Shown here in pieces: positions 49,162 through 57,082 of a stretch of 64,000 nucleotides of DNA (within the stretch, counting starts at the first letter, position 1; every line of letters starts with the position of its first letter). Source of the stretch: Streptomyces sp. DG1A-41 (lineage in GTDB: Bacteria; Actinomycetota; Actinomycetes; Streptomycetales; Streptomycetaceae); NCBI RefSeq assembly GCF_037055355.1, contig NZ_CP146350.1, positions 868,001-932,000 of the forward strand, written 5' to 3'. The notes under the pieces are model-generated. The model ran no database searches, was not told where the DNA came from, and saw nothing but the letters and a program-made list of their open reading frames with translations. The translations under genes were made by a program, and so were the position numbers.

Positions 49162-50511
49162 ATGCGGGATCGCCGACGCTGCATCGATGTGCGGCTCCGC
49201 CGCGGGCACCGCCTGGCTGCCGCGCTCGCCGTCTCGGGGCTCCTGTTCGGAACGGCCGCCTGCGGCTCCGGTTCCGGCAGCGCCCGGGCCGGCGATCCGA
49301 ACACGCTGGAGGTGTGGACCCGGAGCGATCCGGAGTCCGCGCAGACCTACCAGCGGGTGTTCACCGCCTTCACCAAGAAGACCGGCATCAAGATCGACTA
49401 CCAGCCGGTCATGAACTTCGACCAGCAGTTGCAGAGCCGCGCGTCCACCAAGGACCTGCCGGACGTCATGATCAACGACACGGCCCTGATGGGCAGTTAC
49501 CAGGCCCAGGGCCTGCTCAAGCCCATCGACCCGGCCTCGATCGCCGGACACGGCGAAATCACCGCCAAGTCCTGGTCGTCCACCGTGGGCCGCGACGGCA
49601 GGCACTACGGCATCCCGTACTCCCGCCAGGCCATGACGCTGTTCGTCCGCAAGGACTGGCGCGAGAAACTCGGCCTGCCACAGCCGAAGACCTGGCAGGA
49701 CACACTCGCCCTCGCCAAGGCCTTCGCCACCCGCGACCCGGACGGGGACGGCAAGAAGGACACATACGGCATGGTCGTGCCCGGCAGCGCACAGAACGGC
49801 TATATCGCCTGGTGGGGCGCCAGCTGGCTGTGGCAGGGCGGCGTACGGATCATCGAGAAGGACGGCACCGGCTACCGGCCCGCCATGGGCTCGGAGGCCG
49901 CCCTGCGCACCGTCACCTGGATGAAGGACAACCTCTTCTGCGGTGACAACGGTGTCATCCAGCCCAGCGCCCTCACCTCCGTCACCGCGAACACCACCAA
50001 CTTCCAGGACGGCAACGCCGGGATGTACCTCACCGGCCCGTACAACATCTCCACCTTCGACAAGGCGCTCGGCAAGGACACGTACGAGGTCCTGCCCGCC
50101 CCCGCGGGTCCGGCCGGGAACGACGTGCTCGCCGACGGCGAGAACATCTACTTCGGCGCCAGGACCGGGAAGGCGCAGCAGGAGCAGACGCTCGCCGCGT
50201 TCCTGATCTCCCCCGAGGGCCAGACGCTCGCCATGACCGGCGACCACCAGCCCGTCGTGCGGATCCCCGTCAACTCCACGCTGGACGCGGCGAAGGTGCG
50301 GGGCGACGCGCGCTGGAGCGTGGTGCAGAAGGCGTACGAGGACGACTCACTCCAGTTCCCCAACGCACCGGACTGGGCCCCGATGAAGCAGGACACGGCC
50401 GACTCCCTCAACGCGCTGTTCACGTACTGCGGCAGCGACGTGAAGGCCGGTCTCAAGGAACTCAACGACACCCTCGCCGGTGACCTCAAGGACCAGGACC
50501 TGTTGAAATGA
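49162..50511 (+). CDS. ABC transporter solute-binding lipoprotein, family 1 (CUT1)
   Basis: A 449-aa extracellular sugar-binding protein. An Arg-rich signal peptide ends in lipobox GTAAC (lipidated Cys34). The mature part shows the family 1 fold: LEVWTRSDPESAQTYQRVFTAFTKKTGIKIDYQPV, DLPDVMINDTALMGSYQAQGLLKPID, YGIPYSRQAMTLFVRKDWREKLGLPQPKTWQDTLALAKAF, and FQDGNAGMYLTGPYNISTFDKA. It delivers a carbohydrate to the two permeases encoded next (ATGA overlap). The genes for two aldarate-pathway enzymes follow in the same operon, so the ligand is probably an aldarate, uronate or oligouronide. The ATP-binding subunit is not encoded here; a shared MsiK-type ATPase is usual in Streptomyces. Confidence 0.9.
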   Translation: MRDRRRCIDVRLRRGHRLAAALAVSGLLFGTAACGSGSGSARAGDPNTLEVWTRSDPESAQTYQRVFTAFTKKTGIKIDYQPVMNFDQQLQSRASTKDLPDVMINDTALMGSYQAQGLLKPIDPASIAGHGEITAKSWSSTVGRDGRHYGIPYSRQAMTLFVRKDWREKLGLPQPKTWQDTLALAKAFATRDPDGDGKKDTYGMVVPGSAQNGYIAWWGASWLWQGGVRIIEKDGTGYRPAMGSEAALRTVTWMKDNLFCGDNGVIQPSALTSVTANTTNFQDGNAGMYLTGPYNISTFDKALGKDTYEVLPAPAGPAGNDVLADGENIYFGARTGKAQQEQTLAAFLISPEGQTLAMTGDHQPVVRIPVNSTLDAAKVRGDARWSVVQKAYEDDSLQFPNAPDWAPMKQDTADSLNALFTYCGSDVKAGLKELNDTLAGDLKDQDLLK

Positions 50512-51419
50512 CCGCGACCGTGACGACACCCGGGCCGCGCAGAGCCCGGGTCATCAGTAAGAAGGCCGTACTGCCCTGGCTGTTCCTCGCGCCGGGTCTG
50601 CTGCTGGCCCTGGTCTTCAAGTTCCTCCCCATGGGCAAGGGCGTCTGGCTCAGCTTCTTCGACGTGCGGCCCTTCCTCGGAGACCGGTGGGTCGGTTTCG
50701 ACAACTACACGCGCGTCCTGACCGACCACCGCTTCCAGGACGTCGTCGGCCACACACTGGTCCTGGGCATCGGCATGTCCCTCGGTGGCATCGCCGCCGG
50801 CTTCCTCCTGGCCCTGCTGCTCGAAGGCCAGGCCCGCTCGCTGAAGATCATCCGTACCGCCGTCTTCCTGCCCGTCGTCACCGCCACCGCGGTGGTCGGC
50901 GAGATGTGGCGGCTGATGTACTACCCGACCTCCGACGGCCTGATCAACAGCGGTCTCGGGCTCTTCGGTCTGGGGCCCGTGCCCTACCTCGACAACCCCG
51001 ACACGGCGCTGTGGGCGACGACGGCCATGGGCATCTGGATGCTCGCCCCCTACAACATGGTGATCATCCTCGCCGGACTGGCGGGCGTGGACCGCTCGTT
51101 GTACGAGGCCGCCGCGATGGACGGGGTGTCGCTGTGGCAGCGGCTGCGGCACATCACCCTGCCCGCGATCCGCCCGGCCCTCGGCATCGTCCTCACCCTC
51201 GCCGCGATCCGCGGACTGCGCGTCTTCACCGAGGTGTACGTCCTCACGGGCGGCGGTCCGGCCGGGTCGACCGACGTCTGGATGACCCGCGCCTACACCC
51301 TCGGCTTCTCCCGCAACGACATCGGCGGTGCCTCGGCCGCCTCCGTGCTCCTGCTCTGCGTGACGCTGCTGCTCACCGTCACGGTCAACTACTTCCGCAA
51401 GAGGGGAGACGTGAGATGA
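50508..51419 (+). CDS. ABC sugar permease, MalF/UgpA type
   Basis: A 303-aa protein with six membrane helices (LPWLFLAPGLLLALVFKFLPMGKGVWLSFF first). The cytoplasmic EAA loop is EAAAMDGVSLWQRLRHITLPAIRPAL, which docks the ATPase. It starts ATG 50508 overlapping the stop of the solute-binding protein gene (ATGA). It forms a heterodimer with the next permease. Confidence 0.92.
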   Translation: MTATVTTPGPRRARVISKKAVLPWLFLAPGLLLALVFKFLPMGKGVWLSFFDVRPFLGDRWVGFDNYTRVLTDHRFQDVVGHTLVLGIGMSLGGIAAGFLLALLLEGQARSLKIIRTAVFLPVVTATAVVGEMWRLMYYPTSDGLINSGLGLFGLGPVPYLDNPDTALWATTAMGIWMLAPYNMVIILAGLAGVDRSLYEAAAMDGVSLWQRLRHITLPAIRPALGIVLTLAAIRGLRVFTEVYVLTGGGPAGSTDVWMTRAYTLGFSRNDIGGASAASVLLLCVTLLLTVTVNYFRKRGDVR

Positions 51420-52360
51420 GCGCGCCCGCCATCGACCCCGTCCGGACCCCGGTGACCGCCACTCCCGCGCGGAAGTCCGCCGGGAAGCAGCGCACCACTC
51501 CCGCCCGTTTCGACACCGCCCTCGGCTGGAGCGACCGGCCGGGCCCCGCCTGGGCGCTGCGCGTCCTGCTCTGCGCGCTCGCCCTGGGCGTCTTCGCGGC
51601 GCCGTTCCTGACGGTCTTCTCCGGTTCGTTCAGCGAGAAGGCCAGCGGTTCGACCCTGTCGTTCCTCCCCCACCACCCGACCCTGCTGAACTTCCAGGTG
51701 GCCGGCGAGCGGGGCATCTGGGACTACTTCGGCAACTCCCTGGTCATCGCGGGCGGCGGACTGCTGCTCCAGCTCGTCGTCTGCACGCTCGCCGCGTACG
51801 CCCTGGCCCGGCACAAGTTCCGTGGGCAGGCGCTGATCCTGACCCTGTTCATGCTGACGATGATGCTCCCCGAGGAGGTCATCGCCATCCCGCTGTCGCT
51901 CGTCCTCGGCCATGTGCCCGTGGTCGGCCTCGATCTGAAGGGCACCGTCTGGGGTGTGATCCTGCCGCTCGGCGCGTGGGGCTTCTCGGTGATGGTGCTC
52001 ACCGAGTTCATGAAGGACATCCCCGCCGAGATCGAGGAGGCCGCCCGTATCGACGGCGTCGGTGAGCTGCGGATGCTGTGGCAGGTCATCCTGCCGCTGT
52101 GCAAGCCCGCGCTCGGCGTGGCCGGGGTGCTGGGCTTCATCATGATCTGGGACCAATACCTGCTGCCCCTGATCGCCGCCAAGGACCCCACCGACTACAC
52201 CGTCACCGTCGCCCTGTCCATCCTGCGCACCGACCCCGAGGTCGGATCGGGGGTGGTGCTGGCCGGTGCGGTGATCGCGCTGGTCCCCAGCCTGATCGTC
52301 TATCTGCTCCTCCAGCGCTCGCTGGTCACCGGCATCACCGCCGGTGCCACCAAGGGCTGA
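51416..52360 (+). CDS. ABC sugar permease, MalG/UgpE type
   Basis: A 314-aa protein with an extended basic N-terminus of about 40 residues and six membrane helices. EAA loop EEAARIDGVGELRMLWQVILPLCKPALG. It starts at ATG 51416, overlapping the previous gene by 4 nt. It completes the membrane part of the CUT1 importer. Confidence 0.92.
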   Translation: MSAPAIDPVRTPVTATPARKSAGKQRTTPARFDTALGWSDRPGPAWALRVLLCALALGVFAAPFLTVFSGSFSEKASGSTLSFLPHHPTLLNFQVAGERGIWDYFGNSLVIAGGGLLLQLVVCTLAAYALARHKFRGQALILTLFMLTMMLPEEVIAIPLSLVLGHVPVVGLDLKGTVWGVILPLGAWGFSVMVLTEFMKDIPAEIEEAARIDGVGELRMLWQVILPLCKPALGVAGVLGFIMIWDQYLLPLIAAKDPTDYTVTVALSILRTDPEVGSGVVLAGAVIALVPSLIVYLLLQRSLVTGITAGATKG

Positions 52361-52388
52361 CCACCCACCCCCCACGTATGAGGGAGAC

Positions 52389-53297
52389 ATGAAGTTCCAC
52401 GGAGTGCTGTTCTTCCCGGTCACGCCGTTCGCGGCGGACGGTTCACTGGACGAGGAACGGCTCGCCCAGCACATCGAGTCGGGTGTCGCCGCAGGCGCGG
52501 GAGGTGTGTTCGTCGCCTGCGGCACCGGCGAGTTCCACGCCCTGTCGGCCGATGAGATCGAGCGGGCCACCCGGGTCGCGGTGCGGACGACTGCCGGACG
52601 GGTACCGGTCCTCGCGGCCGCCGGCGGCCCCCCGCCGGTCGCCCGGGACCAGGCCGCCCGGGTCGAACGCGCCGGCGCCGACGGCATCCTGCTGCTGCCG
52701 CCCTACCTGGTCAGCGCCCCGCAGCAGGGCCTGGTGCGCTACGTCCGGGAGGTCACCGCGGCCACCGCGCTGCCCGTCGTCTTCTACCAGCGCGGCACCG
52801 CCCGGCTCACCGAGGACACGGCCGCCGAGATCGCCGCCCTGCCCGGGGTCGTCGGACTCAAGGACGGCATCGGGGACATCGAGCGGATGCACCGCGTCGT
52901 CCGCGCGGTGCGTGCCGTGCCGGGCACGGAGGACTTCCAGTTCTTCAACGGCCTGCCCACCGCCGAGATGACCGCGCCCGCCTATCAGGGCATCGGCGTC
53001 GAGCTGTACTCCTCGGCGGTGTTCGCCTTCGCCCCGGAGATCGCCCTGGCCTTCCACCGGGCCCTCGCCGAGGGTGACGAGGCGCTGGTCGCCCGGCTCC
53101 TCGACGAGTTCTACGGCCCGCTGGTCGCCCTGCGCGACGAGGTCCCCGGGTACGCCGTGTCGCTCGTCAAGGCCGGGGTGACGCTGCGCGGCCTGGACGT
53201 CGGCGGCGTACGGGCGCCGCTGCTGGATCCGGCGCCGGAGCACGTCGCCCGGCTCGCGAAACTCCTCGACCACGGACTGGAGGTGGTCGGCGCATGA
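52389..53297 (+). CDS. kdgD: 5-dehydro-4-deoxyglucarate dehydratase (DapA superfamily)
   Basis: A 302-aa class I aldolase-fold enzyme. It reads FHGVLFFPVTPFAADGSLDEERLAQHIESGVAAGAGGVFVACGTGEFHALSADE, PPYLVSAPQQGLVRYVREV, LPVVFYQRGTARLT (Tyr), VVGLKDGIGDIERMHRVV (Schiff-base Lys) and FFNGLPTAEMTAPAYQGIGVELYSSAVF. This fits KdgD, which converts 5-dehydro-4-deoxy-D-glucarate to 2,5-dioxopentanoate with loss of water and CO2. GGGAG precedes the ATG. Its stop overlaps the glucarate dehydratase gene, which makes its substrate; the next step (oxoglutarate semialdehyde dehydrogenase) is not in the window. Confidence 0.9.
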   Translation: MKFHGVLFFPVTPFAADGSLDEERLAQHIESGVAAGAGGVFVACGTGEFHALSADEIERATRVAVRTTAGRVPVLAAAGGPPPVARDQAARVERAGADGILLLPPYLVSAPQQGLVRYVREVTAATALPVVFYQRGTARLTEDTAAEIAALPGVVGLKDGIGDIERMHRVVRAVRAVPGTEDFQFFNGLPTAEMTAPAYQGIGVELYSSAVFAFAPEIALAFHRALAEGDEALVARLLDEFYGPLVALRDEVPGYAVSLVKAGVTLRGLDVGGVRAPLLDPAPEHVARLAKLLDHGLEVVGA

Positions 53298-54544
53298 ACC
53301 CCACGCGTATCCGTGAGCTGATCGTCACACCGATCGCCTTCGGCGACCCGCCGCTGCTCAACTCCAACGGCGTGCACGAGCCGCTCGCGCTGCGGATCAT
53401 CCTGCAACTCGTCCTGGAGGACGGCACGGTGGGACTCGGCGAGTCCCCGGGCGGCACCGCCCGGCTGGAGCGACTTCAGGCCGCGGCGAAGGTGGTGGTC
53501 GGCATGGATGTCTTCGAGACCACCGCCGTCTCCGCCGCGATCGACGCGGCCCTGCTGCCGACCGTGCCCAGCTCCCACGAGCGCGGCTGGACCACCTCGG
53601 CGGTGGAGGTGGCCTGTCTCGACGCGCAGGGCAAGCTGCTCGGCCGTCCGGTCAGCGATCTGCTGGGCGGCAAGGTCCGCGATGCGGTGCCGTTCGCGGC
53701 GTACCTCTTCTACAAGTGGGCCGAGCACCCCGCGCTCGACGGCCGTGCGGCCATCACCGACGACTGGGGCGAGGCCCTCGACCCGGCCGGGATCGTCGAG
53801 CAGGCCCGGCTGATGCAGGAGCGGTACGGTTTCAGGTCGTTCAAGCTCAAGGGCGGGGTGCTCCCGCCCGACGAGGAGATCGCCGCGATCCGGGCACTGG
53901 CGGAGGCCTTCCCCGCACAGCCGCTGCGGCTGGACCCGAACGTGGCGTGGACGGTGGAGACGTCGAAGTACGTCGCCCGTGAACTCGACGGCGTCCTCGA
54001 ATACCTGGAGGATCCGACCAAGGGCATCGACGGCATGGCGGAGGTGGTGAAGGAGTCGCCCATGCCGCTCGCGACCAACATGTGCGTGATCGCCTGGGAA
54101 CATCTGAAGCCGTCCGTCGAGCAGAACGCCATCCAGGTCCTGCTCACCGACCACCACTACTGGGGCGGGCTGCGCCGCACCCGTGAACTGGCCGCCGTGT
54201 GCGAGGCGTTCGGGATCGCCCTGTCGATGCACTCCAACTCGCACCTGGGCATCAGCCTCGCCGCGATGACCCATGTCGCAGCGGCCATCCCCCGCCTCGA
54301 CCACTCCTGCGACACGCACTATCCGTGGAACTCGGCGGACGACGTGATCGTCTCCGGTGCGCTGGAGCTGCGCGACGGGGAGGTCCGGGTACCGACCGGG
54401 CCGGGGCTGGGCGTCGAGCTCGACCACGACAAGCTGGAGCAGCTGCACCGGCGGTACGTGGACTCCGGGATGCGCAGCAGGGACGACACCGGCTACATGC
54501 GGCGGATCCAGCCGGAGTACGAGCTGCGGCTGCCCCGGTGGTGA
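53294..54544 (+). CDS. gudD: Glucarate dehydratase (enolase superfamily)
   Basis: A 416-aa enolase-superfamily dehydratase. Motifs: NSNGVHEPLALRIILQLVLEDGTVGLGESPG, FRSFKLKGGV (KxK bases), LRLDPNVAW (Asp ligand), LEYLEDPT (Glu), MPLATNMCVIAWEHLK (Asn ligand), and SMHSNSHLGISLAAMTHVAA with the catalytic His. It dehydrates D-glucarate (and often L-idarate) to 5-keto-4-deoxyglucarate, which feeds KdgD. It starts at ATG 53294, overlapping kdgD (ATGA). Last gene of the operon before a strong terminator. Confidence 0.93.
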   Translation: MNPTRIRELIVTPIAFGDPPLLNSNGVHEPLALRIILQLVLEDGTVGLGESPGGTARLERLQAAAKVVVGMDVFETTAVSAAIDAALLPTVPSSHERGWTTSAVEVACLDAQGKLLGRPVSDLLGGKVRDAVPFAAYLFYKWAEHPALDGRAAITDDWGEALDPAGIVEQARLMQERYGFRSFKLKGGVLPPDEEIAAIRALAEAFPAQPLRLDPNVAWTVETSKYVARELDGVLEYLEDPTKGIDGMAEVVKESPMPLATNMCVIAWEHLKPSVEQNAIQVLLTDHHYWGGLRRTRELAAVCEAFGIALSMHSNSHLGISLAAMTHVAAAIPRLDHSCDTHYPWNSADDVIVSGALELRDGEVRVPTGPGLGVELDHDKLEQLHRRYVDSGMRSRDDTGYMRRIQPEYELRLPRW

Positions 54545-54547
54545 TGA

Positions 54548-54579
54548 GCGTGCGCCCCTCCGCGCGGAGGGGCGCACGC
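54548..54579. terminator. Bidirectional terminator between gudD and the baseplate operon
   Basis: Perfect 14-bp stem GCGTGCGCCCCTCC (54548-54561) / GGAGGGGCGCACGC (54566-54579) with loop gcgc. It lies 3 bp after the gudD stop and 5 bp before the convergent amidase stop, so both operons share it. Confidence 0.88.
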
Positions 54580-54584
54580 GGTCA

Positions 54585-55478
54585 CTACTTGGACTTCGGC
54601 ACCTTCAGCCGGTCCCACGTGAGCTTGCCGGGGATGCCGTCGGCGTCCTTGCCGGAGAAGCCCTGCTTCTGCTGCCAGAGCGCGTAGGACCGGCGGTCGG
54701 CCTCGCTCCAGTCGGGGCTCGGCCCCTCCTCGTAGCGGCTGCACCCCTCGGCGACCAGGCGGCGGCCCATCGCGGTGATGATCGGGGAGCGCTGCCCGAT
54801 GTGGAAGAACGCGGCGCCCGGGAACGGCTCGTAGGACGGCTTGGGCGCCGGCTTCGGGTCGGGGTCCGGCTTGGCGCCGCCCCCGCCGCCCTTGAGCCGC
54901 CGGGCTATGCGCGAGCGCATGCTGTCCATGGTGAAACCGCGCGGGTCCACCTTGCCCGGCTGCCATTCCTTGTGGCCGATGACGGAGCGTTCGGACCAGC
55001 CGTGGTGGCGGCAGATCGCGGCGGCCACCTTTTCGATGGCCTCTTTCTGCGCCTCGGGCCAGGGGTCCTTGCCGTTGCCGAGGTTGATGCACTCGAAGCC
55101 GTAGAAGTGCCGGTTGCCGTCGGTGTCGGCCTCGTTGTCGGCCGGCAGTTTGGACTCGTTGATCACGGCGCGCAGGACGTCGCCGTCACCGAGACCGGCG
55201 TGGTTGGCGCGGCCGTTGCCGACCAGGTGGATGTGGCCCTTCTTGTCGACGACGCCGTGGCACAGGGGGCCGGGCAGGCTGGAGTAGCCGTCGTAGCAGA
55301 TGTCGACGGAGGCGGCGGTGCCGGAGGTGACGGTGTGGTGGATCATCACGCCGTTCACCGGGCCCCAGGGGCCCTTGCTGTTGCGGTTGTGGGTGCGCCA
55401 GCTGCGGACCTCGTGGACGGTCAGGCCCTCGGCCCGGAGGATCTCCACCAGCTTGGACGCGCTCAGCGGCTTGGCCAT
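54585..55478 (-). CDS. N-acetylmuramoyl-L-alanine amidase with C-terminal peptidoglycan-binding-like domain
   Basis: A 297-aa protein without signal peptide. The amidase_2/PGRP domain (about residues 35-195) has VNGVMIHHTVTSG, HGVVDKKGHIHLVGNGRANHAGLGDG, FYGFECINLGNG and SVIGHKEWQPGKVDPRGFTMD (Zn ligands His, His, Asp and the catalytic region). After a Gly/Pro/Lys linker (KGGGGGAKPDPDPKPAPKP) a C-terminal domain (FPGAAFFHIGQRSPIITAMGRRLVAEGCSRYEEGPSPDWSEADRRSYALWQQKQGFSG...GIPGKLTWDRLKV) matches the peptidoglycan-binding module of phage-type endolysins. It cleaves the amide bond between muramic acid and the stem peptide. ATG 55478 shares one base with the stop of the DUF6519 gene. Last gene of the baseplate operon. 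Confidence 0.88.
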   Translation of the reverse strand: MAKPLSASKLVEILRAEGLTVHEVRSWRTHNRNSKGPWGPVNGVMIHHTVTSGTAASVDICYDGYSSLPGPLCHGVVDKKGHIHLVGNGRANHAGLGDGDVLRAVINESKLPADNEADTDGNRHFYGFECINLGNGKDPWPEAQKEAIEKVAAAICRHHGWSERSVIGHKEWQPGKVDPRGFTMDSMRSRIARRLKGGGGGAKPDPDPKPAPKPSYEPFPGAAFFHIGQRSPIITAMGRRLVAEGCSRYEEGPSPDWSEADRRSYALWQQKQGFSGKDADGIPGKLTWDRLKVPKSK

Positions 55479-57022
55479 CAGTTGTCTCCTTCCACGGCGG
55501 CTTCCGCCTCGGCTGTGGTCTGGGACCGCCCGTGGGAGGGATCCTCGGCGGCCAGTTCCTCGCGGTGGGCCTGCTCCTCGGCCGCGAGCGTGGCCTCGTC
55601 CGCGGGCGGCATGCTGCTCGCCAGCGGGCCGAACGCCAGACGCAGGTCTACGGCGCTCCCCTCGCCCTTGATCAGGGCCAGCGGGGCGAAATGCCGGACG
55701 ATGCCGGCCGGGCCCTGGAGCAGGGGGCGGCGGGCGGCGTCCACCGGCCACTCGACGCTGCCGGTGGCGGTGCGGGCGGGGACGATCCAGTGGTCGCCGG
55801 TGCGGTAGGTGCCGCCCTTGGCGAAGTACACCTCGACGCCGTCCTCCAGGGGCAGCCACTCCCCCTCCGTGACGGGGACCGCGCCGCCGTGCAGGGCGAT
55901 CGTGCGGCCCTTGCGCTTCGGGCCACCGCGATGGTCCCAGCGGCGCAGATACGGGTTCAGGTGGGCAAGCCGTCCGACGCCCGGGGCGGGTTCGGCGGAC
56001 AGACGGACGCGGCGACCCGGCAGATCCAGTTCCTCGACCCGCAGCAACGGCAGGGGCTCCAGGCGGGAGGCGTAGGCGGTGTCGACGAACTCCACGTGGT
56101 CGCCGACGTCCAGGTCCAGCTTGTCGTCGTGGCCGAGTGACGCCAACTGCACCCAGGTGCCGTCGAGTTCGTCGATCGGGAAGACGACGGAGCCGTTCTC
56201 ACGCGACCACTTGAAGGTGGCGTCCTTCGCCTCGCCGCCCTCGTGGACCTCCACCCGGTACAGCTGGTTCTCCGGGCCGCGGTAGCGGGCGTCCGGCTTG
56301 ACCAGGCACGGGTCCTCGTCGGCGTGATCGGGCCGCTCACTGCGGGCGGCGAGCCGGGCCGAGGGGGCCGACCGGCGCTGCGCCCAGCGGGTGAACGCGG
56401 CGCGGACGACGTCCTTGGAGGGGTCGGTCTCCTCGATCTCCAGCGCGGCGAGGGACAGCGGCAGCACCTGCCAGACGACCTTCACACGGGCGGCGGTGTC
56501 GGGCATGGCCGCGCCGAGGGCGACCTCGCGCAGCGCGGGGTCCTCGGCCGCGGTGACCGAGCGCTCCCACACGTTCAGGTAGACGACGAACGGCGTCTGG
56601 GCGGGCGAGGGCAGCCGGTCGCCGGGCTTCTCCGGGTCGCGGAAGCCATCGGGCTGGTCCCAGTAGGTCCAGTGCGCGGGCGGCTCCGGCGCCGGCTCCT
56701 CGCTGTCCTCGTCGGTGACGGGCACGCCGGCGGCCGGGCGGTCGGCGTCGCACAGGATGCCGTCGACGTAGTAGCGGCCGCCGTGGATGAGGAGGGTGTC
56801 GATCTCGTGCCTGCCGCCGACGTACTCGATGCGGAAGCCGGCGGCGTAGCGCGGCCCGCCGTGCGGGCCGATCAGGTCGGCGGCGAGGGCGCGGGCCTGG
56901 TGGAGCTGGATCGCGGTCTGTTCGTTGAGGTCGGCGTCGAGCTGGACGCGGCCCTGCTGGGCGACGACCGCGGAGTAGTGCCGCTCCGGGCGGAACGTGG
57001 AGCGGGAGAGGTCTGCGTGCAT
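55478..57022 (-). CDS. DUF6519 family protein, probable tail/baseplate-associated component
   Basis: A 514-aa protein starting MHADLSRSTFRPERHYSAVVAQQGRVQLDADLNEQTAIQ at ATG 57022. Other conserved-looking parts: YYVDGILCDAD, PFVVYLNVWERSVTAAEDPALREVALGAAMPDTAARVKVVWQVLP, YRGPENQLYRVEVHEGGEAKDATFKWSRENGSVVFPI and EGEWLPLEDGVEVYFAKGGTYRTGDHWIVPARTATGSVEWP. This fits DUF6519, found in phage-tail-like loci. No enzyme motif is seen; the beta-rich character and position suggest a tail spike, fibre or capping part. It lies 60 bp downstream of the tail-protein-I-like gene and overlaps the amidase gene by one base. Confidence 0.72.
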   Translation of the reverse strand: MHADLSRSTFRPERHYSAVVAQQGRVQLDADLNEQTAIQLHQARALAADLIGPHGGPRYAAGFRIEYVGGRHEIDTLLIHGGRYYVDGILCDADRPAAGVPVTDEDSEEPAPEPPAHWTYWDQPDGFRDPEKPGDRLPSPAQTPFVVYLNVWERSVTAAEDPALREVALGAAMPDTAARVKVVWQVLPLSLAALEIEETDPSKDVVRAAFTRWAQRRSAPSARLAARSERPDHADEDPCLVKPDARYRGPENQLYRVEVHEGGEAKDATFKWSRENGSVVFPIDELDGTWVQLASLGHDDKLDLDVGDHVEFVDTAYASRLEPLPLLRVEELDLPGRRVRLSAEPAPGVGRLAHLNPYLRRWDHRGGPKRKGRTIALHGGAVPVTEGEWLPLEDGVEVYFAKGGTYRTGDHWIVPARTATGSVEWPVDAARRPLLQGPAGIVRHFAPLALIKGEGSAVDLRLAFGPLASSMPPADEATLAAEEQAHREELAAEDPSHGRSQTTAEAEAAVEGDN

Positions 57023-57082
57023 GAAGGGTGTCCCCCCTGGTTCAGAAGTGCGGGTTCACAAGGTCGGTGGCGGGTGCGCGCC

